Below, piece by piece: positions 33,627 to 43,720 of a stretch of 64,000 bases of DNA. The position numbers and the translations under genes are program-made. Source of the DNA: JAEUJM01 sp041908445 (GTDB taxonomy: Bacteria; Actinomycetota; Acidimicrobiia; Acidimicrobiales; DATDAH01). Every line of letters begins with the position of its first letter. The first letter of the stretch is position 1. Under the pieces are notes generated by a model. It saw only the letters and a program-made list of their open reading frames with translations. It ran no database searches and was not told the DNA's origin. The stretch covers positions 1 to 64,000 of the forward strand of contig JAYRFK010000004.1 of assembly GCA_041908445.1 (NCBI GenBank), written 5' to 3'.

Positions 33627-34765
33627 TACTTCTTGCGGCCCAAGAGCTTGTTGGCCACCCCGGTGAGGCCGCCGCGCTTCTTGGCGGCCTTGCGGGCGGT
33701 GGCGGGCACGCCCTGCACGCCGTCGACGATGGCGGCGGCGTCACGCTCGTCGTCGGCGGTGGTGGGCGCCGGCGTGCCCGGCAGGCCGGGCAGGATCAGG
33801 TCGATGCCCCGGCGGGGCGTGTCGAAGGCGAGGACGACGAAGTCGCGGACCTCGCCCCGGTCCAGCACCTCGCGGGCGCTCTTGGGGGCCGGGTCGCCGA
33901 GGGCCTTGAGGCCGACGTAGCAGCGGGCGCCGCCGGCGAGCACGTAGGCGCCGTGCGAGGAGAACCGCTCCACCTCGCCGCTGAGGGTGCTGCCCACCGG
34001 GTGGTTGGCCACGAACTCGATGAACGGCAACGGCTCGTTGGTCTTGCTGACGCTCGTGCGCTTCGCCGCGCCGCCGTCGGTGGGGGCCGGCTCGGCGGTC
34101 TTCTTCGAGCGGGTCGACGCCGCCTTCGCCGGCGTGTCGGCCTTGGGCGCCGCCGCCTTGCGGCCACCGCGCGTGGCGGGGGCCTTGGTCGGCTCGCCGG
34201 TGACGGGCTCGGCGGCCTTGCGGGAACGACCGCGGCCTCGGCCGCCACCACCGCCCCCGGACGACGATGCGGCCGGCGCGGCCGTCTTCTGGTCGGCGGC
34301 GGCCGCCTTCTTGCGGGCGTCGCGGACGGCCCGCTGGCTGGTGGCGCCGCGGACCGGCGTGCGGGGCACGAACACCCAGCCGACGTCGGGCACCGGCTTG
34401 CCGCCGATCAGCCGGCCTTCCTCGAAGAGCCAGGTGTGCTGGCCGTGGAACTCCTGGAAGGAGTCGTTGGACAGCACCGTGGCGCCGGCCCGCTCGGCGA
34501 TCTCGAGGACGAAGGCGTCACCGCGACCGATGGCGCCGGCCGGTGGGGTCACCATCTCGTTGTTGGCGATGGCCTCGTCGAAGAGCTTGCGCTCGGCCGC
34601 GTCGATGCGGTGGCCGAACGTGGCGTCCACCACGACGGTGAGCTTGTCGTGCGGATGCTCGGCGAGGAAGGCCTGCACCGCCTCATCGAGTTGTTTGAGA
34701 CTGGGGGTCGACCGGCCCTCGGTGGCGATGTTCGAGCCGTCGACCACGACATGCGTCGCTGTCAT
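33626..34765 (-). CDS. PIN/NYN (Zc3h12a-like) ribonuclease domain plus S1 domain protein
   Basis: 379 residues in three parts. Residues 1-140 look like the Zc3h12a/NYN branch of PIN nucleases: VVVDGSNIATEG with the first acidic residue, VVVDATFGHRID, and IGRGDAFVLEIAERAGATVLSND with further acidic positions. About 145-245 is a Lys/Ala/Gly/Arg-rich disordered linker. About 250-330 is an S1-like RNA-binding fold (GSTLSGEVERFSSHGAYVLAGGARCYVGLKALG). An endoribonuclease tied to RNA by its S1 domain is the natural reading; no substrate is known to me. It lies directly upstream of ettA on the same strand. Confidence 0.8.
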   Translation of the reverse strand: MTATHVVVDGSNIATEGRSTPSLKQLDEAVQAFLAEHPHDKLTVVVDATFGHRIDAAERKLFDEAIANNEMVTPPAGAIGRGDAFVLEIAERAGATVLSNDSFQEFHGQHTWLFEEGRLIGGKPVPDVGWVFVPRTPVRGATSQRAVRDARKKAAAADQKTAAPAASSSGGGGGGRGRGRSRKAAEPVTGEPTKAPATRGGRKAAAPKADTPAKAASTRSKKTAEPAPTDGGAAKRTSVSKTNEPLPFIEFVANHPVGSTLSGEVERFSSHGAYVLAGGARCYVGLKALGDPAPKSAREVLDRGEVRDFVVLAFDTPRRGIDLILPGLPGTPAPTTADDERDAAAIVDGVQGVPATARKAAKKRGGLTGVANKLLGRKK

Positions 34766-34815
34766 GACGTTTCCCAGTCAACCACCTGCGGGGGCGTGAA
34801 CCCTGCATCCCCACC

Positions 34816-34985
34816 TCACACTGGCTCCTCCTCCGTCGGAGCGGCTTCGCCGATCGGGTTCGCCCGTGCGGCACCTCCGCTCCGCTGCGGTACGTCACCA
34901 CGCATCACACTGGCTCCTCCTCCGTCGGAGCGGCTTCGCCGATCGGGTTCGCCCGTGCGGCACCTCCGCTCCGCTGCGGTACGTC
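34816..34985. repeat. 89-bp tandem repeat, two copies of an 81-bp element
   Basis: Copies start at 34816 and 34905 and match over about 81 bp; an 8-bp linker separates them. Read on the minus strand each contains GCAGCGGAGCGGAG, GGCGAACC, GATC and GGAGGAGG, the same framework as the 71-bp repeat at the left edge. GGAGCGG and CCGCTCC within each copy can pair. They fill most of the 266-bp gap between the divergent PIN-S1 and M20 peptidase genes; nothing else is visible there apart from the M20 -10 box. Confidence 0.92.
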
Positions 34986-35019
34986 GCCGCCCCCGACGAC
35001 CTGTCCCGCACCTGACGCC

Positions 35020-35025
35020 TAACGT
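35020..35025 (+). promoter_or_regulatory. Leaderless -10 hexamer TAACGT
   Basis: 6 nt before GTG 35032 of the M20 peptidase; no ribosome binding site. Confidence 0.55.
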
Positions 35026-35031
35026 GCGGGG

Positions 35032-36375
35032 GTGCTCCCCGCCGCCGAGACCACGACCGCGGAGGTCACCGACCTCCTGCAGCAGCTCATCCGCAACGCC
35101 TGCGTGAACGACGGCACGCCGGAGTCGGGCCAGGAGGTCCGCAGCGCCGACCTGCTGCAGACCTACCTCGAGGGGTCGGGGTGCGACCTCGAGCGCTACG
35201 AGGCGGCGCCCGGCCGCACGAGCCTCGTCGGCCGCATCGAGGGCTCCGACCCCGAGGCGCCGACGCTGCTGCTCATGGGCCACACCGACGTGGTGCCCGT
35301 CACCCCGTCGGGCTGGTCGCAGGACCCCTTCGGCGGCGAGCTCATCGAGGGCGAGGTCTGGGGCCGGGGCGCGGTCGACATGCTCAACCTCACCGCCTCC
35401 ATGGCCACCGCCTTCAAGTACCTGGCCCGCGACGGCTTCCGCCCCAAGGGCACCCTCGTCTACCTGGCCGTGGCCGACGAGGAGGCCAACGCCACCTACG
35501 GCGCCGGCCACCTCGTCGAGCACGAGCTCGACGCCGTCCGGGCCGACTACGTGATCACCGAGTCCGGCGGCATCCCCATCCCGTCGCCCACCGGCCTCAA
35601 GCTGCCGGTGATCGTGGGAGAGAAGGGCCTCCACGGCGTGCGCATCAAGGTCACGGGCACGCCCGGCCACGGCTCCCAGCCGTTCAAGACCGACAACGCC
35701 CTCATTACCGCCGCCGAGGTCGTCCGCCGCATCGCCGAGCACCAGCCCGCCACCCAGATCCACGACATCTGGCGGGCCTTCCTCGAGGGCATGGACTACC
35801 CCGAGGAGCTGGTGGCGCCGCTGCTCGACCCCGACCAGCTCGTCGGCGCCCTCGACTTCCTGCCGGTGGGCATGGCCCGCCAGTTCCACGCCTGCACCCA
35901 CACGACGATGGCGCCGACGGTCATGCACGGCGGCACCAAGATCAACGTCATCCCCGACGAGGTCGAGCTGCAGGTCGACATCCGCACCCTGCCGGGCCAG
36001 ACGTCCGAGGACATCCACGCCATCCTCGCGGACGCCCTCGGCGACCTCGCCGAGCGGGTCGAGATCACCGTCGACAGCGACGACCCCTCCAGTTCCTCGC
36101 CGGTCGACACGCCTCTCTGGGACAGCCTCGCGCGCCTCACCCCGAACTGGTACGAGGGGTCGGCGCTGGTGCCCTTCCTCACCGTCGGCGCCACCGACGG
36201 CCGCTTCTTCCGCCGCCGCGGCGTGCCCGCCTACGGGTTCGGCCTGTTCAGCGAGAAGCTCACCATCGAGGACTTCGGCACCATGTTCCACGGCCACGAC
36301 GAGCGGGTCGACGTCGACTCGCTGCGCCTCAGCACCGAGCTGTGGGACGCCGTCGCCCGCGACCTCCTCGCGTAG
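35032..36375 (+). CDS. M20-family metallopeptidase/deacylase
   Basis: 447 residues, di-zinc amidohydrolase fold. Metal and catalytic residues are visible: GHTDVVP (His84, Asp86), GRGAVDMLN (Asp116), and VADEEAN (Glu150, Glu151). The dimerisation lid follows (KGLHGVRIKVTGTPGHGSQ). Family members hydrolyse dipeptides or N-acyl amino acids; the specificity is not predictable. It starts at the leaderless GTG 35032 and ends before a strong hairpin. Confidence 0.92.
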   Translation: MLPAAETTTAEVTDLLQQLIRNACVNDGTPESGQEVRSADLLQTYLEGSGCDLERYEAAPGRTSLVGRIEGSDPEAPTLLLMGHTDVVPVTPSGWSQDPFGGELIEGEVWGRGAVDMLNLTASMATAFKYLARDGFRPKGTLVYLAVADEEANATYGAGHLVEHELDAVRADYVITESGGIPIPSPTGLKLPVIVGEKGLHGVRIKVTGTPGHGSQPFKTDNALITAAEVVRRIAEHQPATQIHDIWRAFLEGMDYPEELVAPLLDPDQLVGALDFLPVGMARQFHACTHTTMAPTVMHGGTKINVIPDEVELQVDIRTLPGQTSEDIHAILADALGDLAERVEITVDSDDPSSSSPVDTPLWDSLARLTPNWYEGSALVPFLTVGATDGRFFRRRGVPAYGFGLFSEKLTIEDFGTMFHGHDERVDVDSLRLSTELWDAVARDLLA

Positions 36376-36401
36376 GGCCCCATCGGCGGTGCGCCGAGTC
36401 A

Positions 36402-36448
36402 TCTGGTACACGAAACGCGACGTCTGACGACGCGTTTCGTGTACCAGA
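36402..36448. terminator. 18-bp perfect hairpin between convergent genes
   Basis: TCTGGTACACGAAACGCG (36402-36419) and CGCGTTTCGTGTACCAGA (36431-36448) are perfect complements. The 11-nt loop contains a further CGTC/GACG pairing. It lies between the M20 peptidase and the propeller-RTX gene and has no T-tract. The right flank CCAGAACGGATGG nearly repeats CCAGAACGGTTGG beside the hairpin at 2237. Confidence 0.75.
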
Positions 36449-36496
36449 ACGGATGGCCTGGGGCCGTCTGCGGGATCAGGTGACAGAACGGGAAGG

Positions 36497-38077
36497 TCAG
36501 GGGACCCCGCTGACGACCTCGCAGCTCTGGGTGATGTCGACGCCGGTCTGGCCCTTGCACGTGTCCCGGTTGGTGCCCCCGATGAGGCGGTCGTTGCCGG
36601 ACCCGCCCTCGAGCGAGTCGTTGTCGCTCCCGCCCCGGAGCTCGTCGGCTCCCTTGCCGCCGAGGGCGGCGTCGGCGCCCTTGCCGGTGTCGACGATGTC
36701 GCCGCCGCCGCCGGCGGCGACGAGATCGAGGCCGTTGCCGCCGGAGACGGTGTCGTCGCCGCGGCCGCTGCGCACGGTGTCGGATCCGTCGCCGGCGTTG
36801 ACGGTGTCGGCGCCGTCGCCACCCTCGATCTCGTCGCGACCGGTGTTGCCGGTGAGGGTGTCGTCGCCACCGAGGCCGCAGATGACGTCGTCCCCGCCGA
36901 GGCCGTCGATGGTGTCCGCCGCGCCCGTGCCCACGATCACGTCCGGGCCCCCGGTCGGGGCGCCGGCCACGCCGACGAGGACGGTGGCGGGCTCGCCGGC
37001 GCAGGTGGCATCGGCGGGGTCGAGCAGCAGGCGTCCGACGCGGGCGGTGCCGTGGCTCGTGTACCAGAGGTTGCCGTCGGTGCCGAGGGTGATGTCCATC
37101 GGGTGGTCGGTCGACGTCGGTCCGGCCGGGTCGACGAACTTGGTCATGGCGCCGGTCGGGGTGACCCGCACGATCATGGTGGACGAGAAGGCGGTGAACC
37201 ACACGTTGCCGTCGGGGCCCGCGGTCAGGCCGAGGGGGCTGCTCACCTCGAACTCCGGGTCACCGAAGGTCGTGATGCTGGCGGGGACGTCCCCGGCGTC
37301 GGGGTCGAGGCGCCCGATCCGGCTGCCCCCGGTCGTGTACCAGATGTTGCCGTCGGGCCCGGCCACGATGTCATACGGGTTGTCGGTCGATGACGAGCCG
37401 GCGGGGTCGGCGAAGGTGGTGATGACGCCGGCGGGGGTGATGCGCCCGATGCGGTCGTTGGCCGAGCTCGTGTACCAGAGGTTGCCGTCGGGCCCGGCGG
37501 CGATGCGGAACGGGCCGTTGGTCGACGCCGTGCCCCCGGGGTCGGCGAAGGTGGTGATGGTGGCGGCGATGTTCCCGGCGTCGGGGTCGAGCCGGCCGAT
37601 CCGGTTGTTGCCGCCGTTCAGGTACCAGATGTTCCCGTCGGGGCCCGCGGCGATCCCGTCGGGGACGCTGGTCGAGGCGATGCCGGCGGGGTCGGCGAAG
37701 GTGGTGATGACGCCGGCTGGGGTGATCCGGCCGATCCGGTTGCTGCTGGCGCTCGTGTACCAGAGGTTGCCGTCGGGCCCGGCCACGATGTCGGTCGGCT
37801 CGTTGGTCGACGAGGCGCCGGCGGGGTCGGCGAAGGTGGTGATGGCGCCGGCGGGGGTGATGCGCCCGATCCGGTCGGTGTCCGGGTCGGTGAACCACAC
37901 GTTGCCGTCGGGCCCGTCGGTGATCGAGTACACGTCCTCGATGGTCGACCCCGGGTCGGCGAAGGTGGTGATGGGTGCCGGCACGGTCGTGGCCCCGGCC
38001 GGCGGGGCGGAGGCGACGACGACGCCCAGCGGGGCGATCAGGAGCATGAGGGCCGAGGCGGCACGACGGAGGCGCAT
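36497..38077 (-). CDS. Secreted Vgb-like beta-propeller protein with C-terminal RTX repeats
   Basis: 526 residues. A signal peptide (MRLRRAASALMLLIAPLGVVV, Ala-rich cleavage region) is followed by about seven repeats of 40-50 residues with the pattern ITTFADPAG, GPDGNLWYT, RIGRITPAG, as in virginiamycin B lyase-like propellers. From about residue 345 the protein becomes a run of RTX calcium-binding nonapeptides (GGDDVICGLGGDDTLTGN and similar) and ends with two cysteines. RTX repeats fold on Ca2+ outside the cell. No enzymatic residue set is claimed. ATG 38077 begins the signal peptide. Confidence 0.85.
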   Translation of the reverse strand: MRLRRAASALMLLIAPLGVVVASAPPAGATTVPAPITTFADPGSTIEDVYSITDGPDGNVWFTDPDTDRIGRITPAGAITTFADPAGASSTNEPTDIVAGPDGNLWYTSASSNRIGRITPAGVITTFADPAGIASTSVPDGIAAGPDGNIWYLNGGNNRIGRLDPDAGNIAATITTFADPGGTASTNGPFRIAAGPDGNLWYTSSANDRIGRITPAGVITTFADPAGSSSTDNPYDIVAGPDGNIWYTTGGSRIGRLDPDAGDVPASITTFGDPEFEVSSPLGLTAGPDGNVWFTAFSSTMIVRVTPTGAMTKFVDPAGPTSTDHPMDITLGTDGNLWYTSHGTARVGRLLLDPADATCAGEPATVLVGVAGAPTGGPDVIVGTGAADTIDGLGGDDVICGLGGDDTLTGNTGRDEIEGGDGADTVNAGDGSDTVRSGRGDDTVSGGNGLDLVAAGGGGDIVDTGKGADAALGGKGADELRGGSDNDSLEGGSGNDRLIGGTNRDTCKGQTGVDITQSCEVVSGVP

Positions 38078-38112
38078 GGCCCCATCCTCCGCCCGGTGTC
38101 CCCGTCCGGCAT

Positions 38113-38126
38113 CCGTAGGACTACGG
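38113..38126. promoter_or_regulatory. Palindrome CCGTAGGACTACGG upstream of the propeller-RTX gene
   Basis: CCGTAG and CTACGG flank GA, about 36 bp before ATG 38077. Such GTAG-N2-CTAC dyads resemble operators of NarL/LuxR-type HTH proteins; assignment to any regulator is inference. Confidence 0.45.
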
Positions 38127-38160
38127 AGTCCTGATGACGTCCGAAGGGGGTCGGCCGACG

Positions 38161-41850
<3,690 letters not shown>

Positions 41851-41857
41851 GGGGTCG

Positions 41858-41863
41858 ATCCTA
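41858..41863 (-). promoter_or_regulatory. Leaderless -10 hexamer TAGGAT for kgd
   Basis: On the minus strand, 7 nt before GTG 41850; this fixes the kgd start and rejects the longer in-frame extension. Confidence 0.65.
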
Positions 41864-41937
41864 ACGGTGCCCTGCAACGTGGCTCCGGGGGCGGCGGCGG
41901 TGGCGGTCGGGGTGGTCGGGTGGTCGGGCACACCGGG

Positions 41938-41943
41938 TACCTT
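41938..41943 (+). promoter_or_regulatory. Leaderless -10 hexamer TACCTT for xthA
   Basis: 7 nt before GTG 41951. The two divergent leaderless promoters of kgd and xthA share a 100-bp gap. Confidence 0.65.
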
Positions 41944-41950
41944 CCCCAAC

Positions 41951-42736
41951 GTGCGCATCGTCACGTGGAACGTGAACTCGTTGAAGGCGCGCCTCCCCCG
42001 CGTCGAGGCGTGGCTGACCCAGGTCGGCCCCGACGTCGTCTGCCTCCAGGAGACCAAGCTGGCGGACCCGGCCTTCCCGGCGTTGACCTTCCAGGCACTC
42101 GGCTACGAGTCCGCCCACCACGGCGAGGGCCGCTGGAACGGCGTGGCCATCCTGTCCAAGGTGGGCCTCGACGACGTCGCCTACGGCTTCGGGTGCGACG
42201 ACCCCGAGCTCGACCGGGAGGCCCGGATCCTCACCGCCACCTGCGGTGGCGTGCGGGTGTCGAGCGTCTACGTGCCGAACGGGCGCGAGGTCGGCCACGA
42301 CCACTACCGCTACAAGCTGGCGTGGCTAACCGAGCTGCGCCGCTTCCTCGACCGCGACGAACCCACCGCCAACCGGGTGCTCTGCGGCGACTTCAACGTC
42401 GCCCCCGACGATCGCGACGTCTGGGACGTCGGCGAGTTCCACGGTGCCACCCACGTCAGTGCTCCCGAGCGGGAGGCGCTGGCCGAGCTGTGCGACTGGG
42501 GCCTCGTCGACGTGTTCCGGGAGCGCTACGACGCCGGCGGCCTCTACTCCTGGTGGGACTACCGGGCGGGCAACTTCCACAAGGGCAAGGGCATGCGCAT
42601 CGACCTGATCCTCGCCTCCCGCCCGCTCGTCGAGCGCCTCGGCGCGGTGCTCATCGACCGCAACGCCCGCAAGGGCGAGTCCCCGTCCGACCACGCCCCC
42701 CTGCTCGCCGACTTCGTCCTCCCCGAGGTGCCCTGA
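41951..42736 (+). CDS. xthA: Exodeoxyribonuclease III (AP endonuclease)
   Basis: 261 residues of the exonuclease III family. Catalytic blocks are RIVTWNVNSLKAR, VCLQETKL, VYVPNGREVGHDHYRYKL, CGDFNVAPDDRDVWD, GMRIDLILAS and SPSDHAPLLADF. It cleaves 5' of abasic sites in base-excision repair. The GTG start directly precedes the first strand and is supported by the -10 box. Its stop overlaps the following thioesterase start by one base. Confidence 0.95.
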   Translation: MRIVTWNVNSLKARLPRVEAWLTQVGPDVVCLQETKLADPAFPALTFQALGYESAHHGEGRWNGVAILSKVGLDDVAYGFGCDDPELDREARILTATCGGVRVSSVYVPNGREVGHDHYRYKLAWLTELRRFLDRDEPTANRVLCGDFNVAPDDRDVWDVGEFHGATHVSAPEREALAELCDWGLVDVFRERYDAGGLYSWWDYRAGNFHKGKGMRIDLILASRPLVERLGAVLIDRNARKGESPSDHAPLLADFVLPEVP

Positions 42737-43494
42737 TGGCCGACCAGCCGAGCCCGACCCCCGCCGAGTCCACCTTCACCCGGCCCGTCGACCCCGAGGA
42801 GGCGCGCCGCCGCCTCACCGACGCGTGGGACGACGCCGCGCAGCACGTGCTCACGCCACGCCACCTCGAACTGCGGCGCCTCGCCGACGCCACCCGGCTG
42901 ATCATCGAGCACCTCATGTCGAGCGGCGCGCCCGAGGGGGCGCTCAGCGCCGCCGCCGACGCCCTCGAGTCCATCGCCGCCGACCTCGACGAGTTCCCCC
43001 ACGGCAGCATCTACGAGGGGTTCGCCGAGGCCGCCAACTCGGGCCAGAGCCCCCAGGCCGGCTTCTACGACCACAGCCCGCTGATCGGCAAGGCCAACCC
43101 GCTGGCGTCGCCCATCGAGATCGCCATCGAGGGCGACAAGGTCATCGGCACGGCGACCTTCGGCACGGCCTACGAGGGCCCGCCCGGGTGTGTGCACGGC
43201 GGCTTCGTGGCCGCGTCCTTCGACGAGATCCTCGGCGCGGCCCAGTCCATGAGCGGCCTGCCCGCGATGACCGGCACCCTCACCATCCGCTACCGCAAGC
43301 CGACCCCGCTGCACCGCGAGCTGCGCTTCGAGGGTGAGCTGGTGAGGGTGGAGGGCCGCAAGGTCTTCGCCTCCGGCCGGGTCTACGCCGGCGACTCCCT
43401 CACCGCCGAAGCCGACGGCATCTTCGTCACCATCAACTTCGACCGCTTCAAGGCGCTCATCGACGAGCGCGACCAGCCCGCCGGCGGCGCCTGA
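42736..43494 (+). CDS. PaaI-type hot-dog thioesterase
   Basis: 252 residues. A helical N-terminal extension of about 95 residues precedes a hot-dog domain with the PaaI/THEM4-like active-site block PPGCVHGGFVAASFDEILG and LTIRYRKPTPLHREL. It would hydrolyse an acyl-CoA. The ATG overlaps the xthA stop (TGATG), so the pair is translationally coupled although their functions look unrelated. Confidence 0.87.
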   Translation: MADQPSPTPAESTFTRPVDPEEARRRLTDAWDDAAQHVLTPRHLELRRLADATRLIIEHLMSSGAPEGALSAAADALESIAADLDEFPHGSIYEGFAEAANSGQSPQAGFYDHSPLIGKANPLASPIEIAIEGDKVIGTATFGTAYEGPPGCVHGGFVAASFDEILGAAQSMSGLPAMTGTLTIRYRKPTPLHRELRFEGELVRVEGRKVFASGRVYAGDSLTAEADGIFVTINFDRFKALIDERDQPAGGA

Positions 43495-43524
43495 CGGAGC
43501 GCTCGCCGGACGTACAGCGCTCGG

Positions 43525-43694
43525 TGCGCTGGGTTGAATCCGGCGCATCCACCCGCTTGTCGTGCGGTTCGCTGCGCTGGGTTGATCTCAGCGCATCGCG
43601 CCGCAGTGGTTCGCTCATCGGTGCGCTGGGTTGATGCCTGCGCATCCACCCGCTTGTCGTGCGGTTCGCTGCGCTGGGTTGCTCTCAGCGCAGG
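43525..43694. repeat. 48-bp array of four dyad-containing units
   Basis: Units beginning TGCGCTGGGTTG start at 43525, 43573, 43622 and 43670 (48, 49, 48 bp). In each the first 24 bp form a dyad TGCGC-N14-GCGCA (the last copy ends GCGCAG). Gaps 1 and 3 between dyads are identical and gap 2 differs, so the higher-order period is 97 bp. It occupies the 226-bp gap between the convergent thioesterase and UvrD2 genes; nothing else is visible there. Confidence 0.9.
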
Positions 43695-43720
43695 TGGGCG
43701 CCGCGGTGGCTGCTGTCCCG

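Noticed and set aside
34816..34985. Small protein genes of 29 codons in each repeat copy
   Set aside because: The ORF exists with a good Shine-Dalgarno, but the differences from the related repeat at the left edge are not biased to silent positions, so coding is not supported.
34766..35031. Possible tRNA or other structured RNA gene in the largest intergenic gap
   Set aside because: No cloverleaf or known RNA motif is visible; the gap is filled by the two repeat copies.
41851..42057. N-terminal extension of Kgd into the xthA region
   Set aside because: The extension would run through the divergent promoter; the domain start and the TAGGAT box 7 nt before GTG 41850 fit the shorter protein of typical length.
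43525..43694. Possible CRISPR array (about 24-bp repeat, 24-bp spacers)
   Set aside because: Only four units, two of the three spacers are identical, the repeats are degenerate, and no cas genes are present.
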